Shown in pieces: positions 13,962-20,209 of a stretch of 22,328 nt of DNA. Both the position numbers and the translations under genes were made by a program. This DNA is from Sphingomonas sp. UBA4766. Its GTDB lineage: Bacteria; Pseudomonadota; Alphaproteobacteria; Sphingomonadales; Sphingomonadaceae. The notes below the pieces were generated by a model. It searched no databases. It had not been told where the DNA came from and saw only the letters and a list, made by a program, of their open reading frames with translations. Location of the stretch: NCBI GenBank assembly GCA_002403415.1, contig DHHS01000209.1:1-22328 (forward strand), in the 5' to 3' direction. How positions within the stretch are numbered: the first letter of the stretch is position 1; each line of letters starts with the position of its first letter.

Positions 13962-14798
13962 ATGGCAAGCAAGGAACCCAAATCGGTCGCTAAGTCGGTC
14001 GATGCGACCAAGCCGGTCGCAAAGGCTGTAGAGGGAGCGGCCTCCGCCTCGGTCGCGACCAAGCCGGTTGCGGTCAAACCCGCCACAGCGAAAGGGAGCC
14101 GTCCGCGTGCGACGGCCAAGCCCGCCGCGCCGATCATCGCCGATGACGCGCCGGTGGCGACCCCGGTTCAGGTTGAAACGCCTGTCGCGGTCGAACCTTC
14201 GGCTCCGGCTCCCGTCGAAGCTGTGGCGATTTCTGCTCCCGTCACTCAGGTCCCGGTCACGCCGGTGTCTGTCACTTCAGCCCCTGTTACCCCGTCTGCC
14301 GTTGCGGCGCCCGCAGCATCGGCTCCCATCCCGACCACCTCAACCAAAAAGGCACTTCTCATGGAAAACGCACTGCACACCGTCACGGAAAAGACCCAGG
14401 CCCTGTTCGCTGACATGAACGATCGCACCAAGGCGGCCGTTGAAAAGAGCACCCAAATGCTCGCCGACATGAACGAATTCGGCAAGGGCAATGTCGAAGC
14501 GATCGTCGAATCGTCGAAGATCGCCGCCAAGGGCATGGAAACGATCGGCCAGGACGCCGCCGAATTCACGCGCAAGACCTTTGAAGGTGCCACCGCGGCA
14601 ATGCGCAACATGGCGTCGGTCAAGACCCCGGCCGATTTCATGAAGTTGCAGAGCGAGCTGGTCCGCACCGCGTTCGACTCGCTGGTTGCTGAAACCTCGA
14701 AGAACACCGAAGCGATGCTGAAGCTGGCAGGCGATGTCGCACAGCCGCTGTCGAACCGCGTGGCCGTTGCCGCTGAAAAGGTAAAGACCGCCGCGTAA
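13962..14798 (+). CDS. Phasin family PHA-granule protein with a long Ala/Pro/Val-rich N-terminal extension
   Basis: Phasins coat polyhydroxyalkanoate granules and set their size and number. The C-terminal part of this 278-residue protein (about 134-278) is a typical phasin helical domain: MENALHTVTEKTQALFADMNDRTKAAVEKSTQMLADMNEFGKGNVEAIVESSKIAAKGMETIGQDAAEFT, then VKTPADFMKLQSELVRTAFDSLVAETSKNTEAMLKLAGDVAQPLSNRVAVAAEKVK. Residues 1-133 are low-complexity, rich in Ala, Pro, Val and Lys, with basic repeats first (TKPVAKAV, TKPVAVKPATAK) and PVTPVSVTSAPVTP-like repeats later; they look disordered. ATG 13962 is chosen because GGAG lies 6 nt upstream; the in-frame ATG 13950 is less well placed. 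A second possible start at 14361 sits exactly at the domain boundary. Codon choice in the domain is strongly biased, as in highly expressed genes. Confidence 0.9.
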   Translation: MASKEPKSVAKSVDATKPVAKAVEGAASASVATKPVAVKPATAKGSRPRATAKPAAPIIADDAPVATPVQVETPVAVEPSAPAPVEAVAISAPVTQVPVTPVSVTSAPVTPSAVAAPAASAPIPTTSTKKALLMENALHTVTEKTQALFADMNDRTKAAVEKSTQMLADMNEFGKGNVEAIVESSKIAAKGMETIGQDAAEFTRKTFEGATAAMRNMASVKTPADFMKLQSELVRTAFDSLVAETSKNTEAMLKLAGDVAQPLSNRVAVAAEKVKTAA

Positions 14799-14829
14799 GC
14801 GAGTCGACGCCTCGGCGTCCCGAAATGCG

Positions 14830-14870
14830 AAGGGGCAGCGGTTCAAACGCGAATCGCTGCCCCTTTTTTT
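14830..14870 (+). terminator. Strong rho-independent terminator after the phasin gene
   Basis: A perfect 11-bp stem, AAGGGGCAGCG (14830-14840) with CGCTGCCCCTT (14855-14865), closes a 14-nt loop and runs straight into seven T residues (14864-14870). It lies 31 bp after the phasin stop and separates the PHA module from clpS. Confidence 0.93.
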
Positions 14871-15001
14871 ATGAATTTGGCGGGCGTCGCGCGACATTTC
14901 CGTTCGCTTGCCTATTGCCCTTGCCCCCCCGGGTGCCATATTTTCCGCACCACATGACGAAAGCTTTCCCTCTGCGCCATCAGTTTGCCACGCCCCTCGC
15001 C

Positions 15002-15325
15002 ATGGCCGAGCGCCGCGACGAGGATGAGGGCACCGGCCTTGGTATCGCCACGCGCACGCGCGCGCGTACCAAACGGCCAACGCCCTATCGGGTGCTGATG
15101 CTGAACGACGATTATACGCCGATGGAATTTGTCGTGCTGTGCCTCCAGCGGTTTTTCCGCATGAGCATCGAGGAAGCGACGCGGGTCATGCTCCACGTCC
15201 ATCAAAAGGGCGTGGGGGTGTGCGGGGTCTTTACCTATGAAGTCGCCGAGACCAAGGTCACCCAAGTCATGGATTTCGCGCGCCAGAATCAGCACCCGTT
15301 ACAATGCACGCTTGAAAAGGCCTGA
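15002..15325 (+). CDS. clpS: ATP-dependent Clp protease adaptor ClpS
   Basis: ClpS binds the N-domain of ClpA and delivers N-end-rule substrates to ClpAP. The 107-residue product has the full ClpS core: YRVLMLNDDYTPMEFVVLCLQRFFRMSIEEATRVMLHVHQKGVGVCGVFTYEVAETKVTQVMDFARQNQHPLQCTLEKA. It includes the N-degron pocket residues in NDDYTPMEFV and the MLHVHQ helix, and ends in the usual QHPLQCTLE. The frame is open from ATG 14954 (MTKAFPL, 123 residues). ATG 15002 (MAERRDEDEGTG) is chosen because ClpS of Caulobacter begins MAER in the same place, but neither start has a convincing Shine-Dalgarno. ClpA is not in the window. The gene follows the phasin terminator, so it must have its own promoter, which I could not place with confidence. 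Confidence 0.93.
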   Translation: MAERRDEDEGTGLGIATRTRARTKRPTPYRVLMLNDDYTPMEFVVLCLQRFFRMSIEEATRVMLHVHQKGVGVCGVFTYEVAETKVTQVMDFARQNQHPLQCTLEKA

Positions 15326-15611
15326 CGCTTTCCCGCCACTTGATCCAAAGTTTTCGTGAAATGCCCCCCGTTGCATGATGCCAACTGTCGCCGCGATGAA
15401 ATCGGGCGCGGTTGGGCGGCGTCTGGACTTGGAGGGGAGCCACCAGACGCCGCCGTTCGCGCTACCAACGGGGGGGCTGGGTCGGTAGCCCCCATTGTAT
15501 ACGCTTGATCGCTAAGATTTACGATGGCTGGTTTTCCGATTATTGCGACAACGAACAGCACTTTGGTCGAAAGCTGCCATCATTATTGCTTATCGACCGA
15601 TTTACGCATGT
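15326..15611. other. Gene-free stretch between convergent clpS and the DUF2332 gene, with strong RNA-hairpin potential
   Basis: No convincing coding frame is present; short open frames here have no protein-like features. The right half is ordinary moderately AT-rich sequence. The middle contains the perfect hairpin annotated separately and a second, G-rich one. On the minus strand TATACAAT (15494-15501) resembles a -10 element pointing into the hairpins, but its -35 match is poor. Confidence 0.6.
15406..15493. repeat. Paired hairpins: perfect 12-bp stem and G/C-run stem (candidate structured RNA)
   Basis: GGCGGCGTCTGG (15415-15426) pairs perfectly with CCAGACGCCGCC (15443-15454) around a 16-nt loop. 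The stem can be lengthened by GCGCG (15406-15410) with CGCGC (15458-15462) across a small internal loop. Next to it, GGGGGCT (15472-15478) pairs with AGCCCCC (15487-15493), or alternatively GCTACC (15461-15466) with GGTAGC (15484-15489); these two are mutually exclusive. Neither strand has a T-run after the stems, so an ordinary intrinsic terminator is unlikely. On the minus strand the main loop reads TGGCTCCCCTCCAAGT, which is anti-Shine-Dalgarno-like. Strand and function are unknown. Confidence 0.55.
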
Positions 15612-16715
15612 TTAACGCGCGTCCGACCCGCCGCCGCGCATCACATAGTCGCGGCGTTCATAGGGCGGGGCTAACCCCTCGACCCAGGCGCCGTGCGCAT
15701 GGGTGAGCGCGACCAGCTCCATCGGGGTGTCACTGGGCCAGCCGCGCACCCGAACTTCGTGGCGGTGGAGGTCGCGATTGGGCTCCATCATCACCCAGCC
15801 AAGCGGGCGTTCAGGCGTGGCGGCGGCGCCTGCCTTTGCCATTGCGGTGCGGATACGGTCGCGCCCGTCGGGTGACAGATATTGCCACATCACCGAATGG
15901 ACGAGCACACGCATCACCCCCGTTGCCTGCGGAGTGGCAAGCTGCGCCTCCACCCAGTCGGCGGCGTCGCCCTGCGCCAGCGTCACGCCGTCGCGGCGGA
16001 CCATCGCGATCGCGGTGTCGATCCGGCGTTGACGTTCCGTTGCGTCGATCCAGACATAGGCGGCAAGCGCTTCGGCGGCAGCCGGGTCGCGCAGGTCAAC
16101 CGGCGCGATGTCGACGCCGCGCGTGCTGGTGATGGTGACGGGCGCGGCAGGCGGCGGTGGCCCGCGCCAGTCGGGGTGGATCATGATTTCGGCGGTCTCA
16201 GGCCCGGCACGCACCCCGCCCAGGTCAAAGCCGAAGCGGTCAATCAGCAGATTCAGCCCCGCGCTCGACCCGATTTCCATCAGCTCGAACGGCATGGCGA
16301 ATCGGGCCGCCAGGTGGAGCAGCCCGGTCATCAGCCCGGCGGATCGCCCGGCTTCATTGGTCTGTGGAGGGCCGTCGAGCCAGGGGAGGAGGGCGGCATC
16401 ATGCGTTGTCAGCACCCGCGCAATGACGGTATCGACCGCTGCATCCTCGGTCACTTCGCCCCGGAAGACCGCCGACAGCCCTGCATCAGCACCCGCACGG
16501 TGCAACGCATGGAGCCCACCGACCAGCCGCAACGCCAACGCATCGGCCACCGGCTCCCCCGGCCAGTCGATCACCGCACGGCCAGTGGCGCTGTCGCGGG
16601 AGACCGCACGACCGAGCGCGCGGTTGACCCGCGCGGTGACCGGCGCGGCCATTGCGGTGCAATAATCGGCCTGAACGGCAAAGGCCGCCCGGTTGGTCAT
16701 TTCGTCTGCCATCAT
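15612..16715 (-). CDS. DUF2332 family protein
   Basis: This 367-residue protein has the DUF2332 layout found in many alphaproteobacteria and actinobacteria. It opens with an N-terminal helical segment (FAVQADYCTAMAAPVTARVNRAL) and has a central FELMEIGSSAGLNLLIDRFGFDLGG, reminiscent of a methyltransferase-type glycine loop. It then shows VLVHSVMWQYLSPDGRDRI and a C-terminal PLGWVMMEPNRDLHRHEVRVRGWP. No biochemical function is established, and I do not assign one; the EIGSSAGLN loop is only suggestive of a Rossmann-like nucleotide or SAM fold. ATG 16715 follows GAGGAGGAAAG, an excellent Shine-Dalgarno with 5-nt spacing (a second ATG is the next codon). No signal peptide or membrane helix is seen. 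The gene is divergent from hisG, with 52 bp between starts. Confidence 0.88.
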   Translation of the reverse strand: MMADEMTNRAAFAVQADYCTAMAAPVTARVNRALGRAVSRDSATGRAVIDWPGEPVADALALRLVGGLHALHRAGADAGLSAVFRGEVTEDAAVDTVIARVLTTHDAALLPWLDGPPQTNEAGRSAGLMTGLLHLAARFAMPFELMEIGSSAGLNLLIDRFGFDLGGVRAGPETAEIMIHPDWRGPPPPAAPVTITSTRGVDIAPVDLRDPAAAEALAAYVWIDATERQRRIDTAIAMVRRDGVTLAQGDAADWVEAQLATPQATGVMRVLVHSVMWQYLSPDGRDRIRTAMAKAGAAATPERPLGWVMMEPNRDLHRHEVRVRGWPSDTPMELVALTHAHGAWVEGLAPPYERRDYVMRGGGSDAR

Positions 16716-16767
16716 CTTTCCTCCTCGTCCGATTGTCCCCTTGTTGCACGGGAAGGCGACCCCACCT

Positions 16768-17430
16768 ATGGCCGCTCAACCTATGGCCGATCCGATCATC
16801 ATTGCCGTGCCCAAGGGGCGCATTCTGGGCGAGGCGTTGCCGCTGCTCGGCAAGGTCGGGATTGTGCCCGAAGCGGCCTTCGCCGATGAGGGGTCGCGCG
16901 CGTTGCGCTTTTCGACCAATGATCCGAACATCGACCTGATCCGGGTGCGCGCATTCGATGTCGCGACCTTTGTGGCGCATGGTGCCGCGCAACTGGGCAT
17001 TGTCGGCGCCGACGTGTTGATGGAATTCGACTATCCCGAACTTTATGCGCCCGTCGACCTGCGCATTGGCCAGTGCCGGATTTCGGTGGCGGAGCCCGCC
17101 GCCCTTGCCGCCAGCGATGATCCGCGCGGATGGAGCCACGTGCGGGTCGCGACCAAATATCCGCATTTGACCAAGGCGCATTTCGCGGCGCGCGGGGTGC
17201 AGGCGGAATGCATCAAGCTTAATGGCGCGATGGAGCTGGCGCCGCTGCTGGGCCTGGCGCCGCGCATTGTCGATCTGGTGTCGTCGGGGCGCACGCTGGC
17301 GGAAAATGGGCTGGTCGAGATGGACGTGATTGCGCAGATAACCAGCCGCCTGATCGTCAACCGAGCCGCGTTCAAGACGCGCCCGCCAATTGTGCCGCTG
17401 GTCGATGCTTTTCGAAAGGCCGTTGCCTGA
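16768..17430 (+). CDS. hisG: ATP phosphoribosyltransferase, short form HisG
   Basis: HisG condenses ATP with PRPP, releasing pyrophosphate, as the first step of histidine synthesis. The 220-residue product is the short form lacking the C-terminal regulatory domain, which normally needs HisZ as partner; no hisZ is in the window. Signatures visible are IIIAVPKGRILGEALPLL, LRVSTNDPNI-like LRFSTNDPNIDLIRVRAFDVATFVAHGAAQLGIVGADVL, VRVATKYPHLTKAHFAARGVQAECIKLNGAMELAPLLGLAPRIVDLVSSGRTLAENGLVE, and the family PROSITE-like region around ELAP. ATG 16768 lies 11 nt after GGAAGG; the in-frame ATG 16783 (MADPIII) is equally close to the family start, and the two sit in a direct repeat ACCTATGGCCG. The hisD gene begins one base after the stop, so they form an operon. 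Confidence 0.95.
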   Translation: MAAQPMADPIIIAVPKGRILGEALPLLGKVGIVPEAAFADEGSRALRFSTNDPNIDLIRVRAFDVATFVAHGAAQLGIVGADVLMEFDYPELYAPVDLRIGQCRISVAEPAALAASDDPRGWSHVRVATKYPHLTKAHFAARGVQAECIKLNGAMELAPLLGLAPRIVDLVSSGRTLAENGLVEMDVIAQITSRLIVNRAAFKTRPPIVPLVDAFRKAVA

Positions 17431-17431
17431 C

Positions 17432-18727
17432 ATGGTTCGTTTGTCCGCCGCTGATCTCGGATTTGCCAGTGAATTCGCTGCACTCGTCAATGCGCGCCGC
17501 GAAGCCGATGCGGCGGTGGCCGATGATGTCCGCGCCCTCATCGCGCGCGTGCGCGACGAGGGCGATGCGGCGATTGCCGATCTGACCCGGCGATTTGACG
17601 GCCATGATCTCGACATATCGGGCTGGTCGATTCGCCTCGCCGATTGTCGCGCCGCTTATGAAGCGCTGATGCCCGAATTGCGCGCAGCGCTAGACCTCGC
17701 CGCAGCGCGTATCCGCCGCTATCACCTTGCCCAACGCCCCGCCGATAGCGATGCGGTCGACGCGGCAGGCGTGCGGCTGGGTGCGCGCTGGTCGGCGGTG
17801 GCAGCCGCCGGGGTCTATGTGCCGGGCGGGCGCGCGGCCTATCCCTCCTCGGTGCTGATGAACGCGATTCCCGCCAGGGTCGCGGGCGTTGAGCGGCTGG
17901 TGATGGTGACGCCGACACCACGGGGAGAGGTCAATCCGCTGGTGCTGGCGGCCGCGCATCTGGCGGGGGTGGACGAGGTGTGGCGGATCGGCGGCGCGCA
18001 GGCGGTGGCCGCACTTGCTTACGGCACTGATCGGATTGCGCCGGTGGATGTTGTCACCGGTCCCGGCAATGCCTGGGTCGCGGAGGCCAAGCGCCAGCTT
18101 TACGGCGTGGTCGGTATCGACATGGTGGCGGGGCCAAGCGAGATTGTGGTGGTGGCCGACGGTGCAAACGACCCGGCGTGGATTGCCGCGGACCTGCTCA
18201 GCCAGTCCGAGCACGACCCTACCAGCCAGTCGATCCTGTTCACCGACGACGCGGGCTTTGCCGACGCGGTGGCCGCCGCGGTGGAGGCGCAATTGACGAC
18301 GCTCGCCACCGAAGCGGTCGCGCGGGCGGCTTGGGACGTCAATGGCGCGATCATCCTGGTCGGCGCGCTGGAGGACGCGATGCCGCTGATCGACCGGCTC
18401 GCGCCCGAACATCTGGAGCTCGCCGTCGAAAACCCGCAAGGCTTGTTCGACCGCGTGCGCCACGCCGGTTCGGTGTTCCTTGGCCGCCACACGCCCGAGG
18501 CGGTGGGCGATTATGTCGCGGGCCCGAATCACGTTCTGCCCACCGGCCGCCGCGCACGCTTTTCGAGCGGGCTGTCGGTGCTTGATTTCATGAAGCGGAC
18601 CAGCTTTCTTCAGCTTGATGAGGCGAGCCTTGCCGCGATTGGCCCGGCGGCGGTGGCGCTTGCTGGGGCCGAAGGGCTGCCCGCGCACGCGCGCTCGGTC
18701 GCGCTGCGGCTGGGCGGGGGGGCATAA
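17432..18727 (+). CDS. hisD: Histidinol dehydrogenase HisD
   Basis: HisD is a zinc enzyme that oxidises L-histidinol to L-histidine with two NAD, the last steps of the pathway. The 431-residue length and residue numbering match the Escherichia coli enzyme closely: the catalytic E326-H327 pair lies in LAPEHLEL, and zinc ligands Q258, H261 (SQSEHDPTSQS), D360 (EAVGDYVAGPNHVLPT) and H419 are all present. Other signatures are VYVPGGRAAYPSSVLMNAIPA, GTDRIAPVDVVTGPGNAWVAEAKRQLYG and IDMVAGPSEIVVVAD. The start at 17432 is one base after the hisG stop; the frame runs further upstream only inside hisG. No separate promoter is needed. nusB follows with a gap of 3 bases. Confidence 0.97.
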   Translation: MVRLSAADLGFASEFAALVNARREADAAVADDVRALIARVRDEGDAAIADLTRRFDGHDLDISGWSIRLADCRAAYEALMPELRAALDLAAARIRRYHLAQRPADSDAVDAAGVRLGARWSAVAAAGVYVPGGRAAYPSSVLMNAIPARVAGVERLVMVTPTPRGEVNPLVLAAAHLAGVDEVWRIGGAQAVAALAYGTDRIAPVDVVTGPGNAWVAEAKRQLYGVVGIDMVAGPSEIVVVADGANDPAWIAADLLSQSEHDPTSQSILFTDDAGFADAVAAAVEAQLTTLATEAVARAAWDVNGAIILVGALEDAMPLIDRLAPEHLELAVENPQGLFDRVRHAGSVFLGRHTPEAVGDYVAGPNHVLPTGRRARFSSGLSVLDFMKRTSFLQLDEASLAAIGPAAVALAGAEGLPAHARSVALRLGGGA

Positions 18728-18730
18728 ACG

Positions 18731-19195
18731 ATGCCGCGCTCGCTCCCCCGCACCAAGGCGCGCGCCGCCGCCCGGCTCGCCGCAGTTCAGGCGCTGTATC
18801 AGCATGAGATGGAGGCAACGCCGCTCGTCCAGCTCCTCCACGAATTCCACCAACACCGGCTGGGCGCGACGATCGAGGACGCCGAATATGCCGAGGCCGA
18901 TGTCGATTTCTTCGACGATGTCGTGAAGGGCACGCTCGCGCGGCGGATGGAGATCGATTCGCTGATCACGACCAAGCTCGCGAGCGGGTGGAGTCTCGAA
19001 CGGCTCGACAAGCCGATGAAGGCGATTCTGCGCTGCGGCTCTTATGAGCTGATCGCGCGCGCCGATGTGCCGGTGGCCGCCGTCATCACCGAATATGTCG
19101 ACGTCGCCCACGCCTTTTACGACAAGCGCGAGGCGGGGTTTGTCAACGGCCTGCTCGATGCGATCGGCAAGGACGTGCGCGCCGCCACCAGCTAA
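18731..19195 (+). CDS. nusB: Transcription antitermination factor NusB
   Basis: NusB binds boxA RNA with NusE (S10) and takes part in antitermination on rRNA operons. The all-helical 154-residue product shows TKARAAARLAAVQALYQHEM at the N-terminus (the Arg-rich RNA-binding helix), the central DDVVKGTLARRMEIDSLI, and the C-terminal family run LERLDKPMKAILRCGSYELIARADVPVAAVITEYVDVAHAFYDKREAGFVNGLLDAIGKDVR. The start ATG 18731 follows the hisD stop by three bases. Such tight spacing indicates cotranscription with hisGD and thiL. In other bacteria nusB often sits beside ribH and thiL; here ribH is not present. Confidence 0.95.
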   Translation: MPRSLPRTKARAAARLAAVQALYQHEMEATPLVQLLHEFHQHRLGATIEDAEYAEADVDFFDDVVKGTLARRMEIDSLITTKLASGWSLERLDKPMKAILRCGSYELIARADVPVAAVITEYVDVAHAFYDKREAGFVNGLLDAIGKDVRAATS

Positions 19196-19206
19196 GGAAC
19201 GCGGCG

Positions 19207-20109
19207 ATGACCGAAGCGGACTTCCTAGCTGCCTTGCGCACCCTTTCGCTCCATCCCGGTGCGCAGGGGCTGGCGGACGATGTCGCGCGGCTAGGCGATC
19301 TGGTGCTGACCACGGATACGCTGGTTGAGGGGGTCCACTTCCTGAGCAGCGATCCGGCGGGCGATGTCGCGTGGAAGCTGATCGCCGTCAATCTGTCCGA
19401 TCTCGCGGCCAAGGGCGCCGAGCCGGTCGGCGTGCTGCTCAACTATCCGCTTAGCGATGACGCGTGGGATGCCGGGTTTCTGTGCGGGCTGGGGGAGGTG
19501 CTGGCGGCGCATGGCTGCGCGCTGTTGGGGGGCGATACCGTCAGCTTGCCGCCGGGCGCGGCGCGGGTGCTGAGCGCGACCGCGATTGGTGCCTTGGGCC
19601 CGGCCAATCCGGCGCGCGGGCGGGCGCAGGCGGGCGATCGGCTTTATGTGACGGGCCCGATTGGTGATGCGGGTGCTGGCCTGGCGATTGCCCAGGGGGC
19701 AGTGGGCCCCGATGCGCTGCTGGCGGCCTATCGCCGCCCGGTGCCGCTGATTGCGCAGGGGCGCGCGCTCGCGTCGATCGTCAATGCCATGATGGACGTG
19801 TCCGACGGGGTGCTGATCGACGCGGCGCGGATGGCGGCGGCGAGCGGGCTTGCCGTGACCGTCGATCTGGCGCTGATCCCGCTTTCAAAAGCCTATCGTG
19901 CGCAGTGCGGCGATGATCGCGCCGCGCGGCTGGCCGCCGCCACGGCCGGGGATGATTATCAATTGCTGTTCGCCGCCGCGCCCGACACGCCTTTGCCGGT
20001 CGCAGCCCAAGTAATCGGTCGGTTCGCGGGCGGCGCCGGGTTGTCGCTGATCGAGGGCGGCGCGCCCGTCACGGTGCCCGACCGGCTCGGTTTCGAGCAC
20101 CGCTGCTAA
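19207..20109 (+). CDS. thiL: Thiamine-monophosphate kinase ThiL
   Basis: ThiL phosphorylates thiamine monophosphate to thiamine diphosphate, the active cofactor, with ATP. The 300-residue product has the PurM-like fold signatures: DDVARLGDLVLTTDTLVEGVHF in the N-terminal metal/nucleotide region, VNLSDLAAKGAEPVGVLLNYPL, CALLGGDTVSLPPG, GDRLYVTGPIGDAGAGLAI, MMDVSDGVLIDAARMAAASGL and AGDDYQLLFAA. The first Asp-rich motif reads LADDVARL where many homologues have a Gly before DD. The start at 19207 has GGAA 8-11 nt upstream and lies 11 bp after nusB. The gene ends the hisG-hisD-nusB-thiL run; 100 bp then separate it from hppA. Confidence 0.94.
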   Translation: MTEADFLAALRTLSLHPGAQGLADDVARLGDLVLTTDTLVEGVHFLSSDPAGDVAWKLIAVNLSDLAAKGAEPVGVLLNYPLSDDAWDAGFLCGLGEVLAAHGCALLGGDTVSLPPGAARVLSATAIGALGPANPARGRAQAGDRLYVTGPIGDAGAGLAIAQGAVGPDALLAAYRRPVPLIAQGRALASIVNAMMDVSDGVLIDAARMAAASGLAVTVDLALIPLSKAYRAQCGDDRAARLAAATAGDDYQLLFAAAPDTPLPVAAQVIGRFAGGAGLSLIEGGAPVTVPDRLGFEHRC

Positions 20110-20209
20110 GGCGGCTTGCGCAACGGGTCCTCCGCCGTTTAGGTAGCTCGGGCAATAATAATCGGGTTGGACACCGGCACCGGCACCGAAAAGAACAAAG
20201 GGGAATGGA

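Noticed and set aside
15415..15454. Hairpin after clpS as an ordinary intrinsic terminator
   Set aside because: There is no T-run after the stem on either strand, unlike the clear terminator at 14830-14870.
15289..15561. 90-codon minus-strand open frame after clpS
   Set aside because: It runs through the hairpin region and the end of clpS, lacks a good ribosome-binding site and shows no protein-like pattern.
16486..17616. 376-codon minus-strand open frame opposite hisG and overlapping the DUF2332 gene
   Set aside because: It overlaps real genes on both strands and has no domain-like sequence.
17690..19111. 473-codon minus-strand open frame opposite hisD and nusB
   Set aside because: It spans two well-identified genes on the other strand, and its composition is Arg/His-rich with no recognisable motif.
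20111..20145. Terminator between thiL and hppA
   Set aside because: Only 5-bp alternative stems (GGCGG/CCGCC or AACGG/CCGTT) and three T residues are present, too weak to call.
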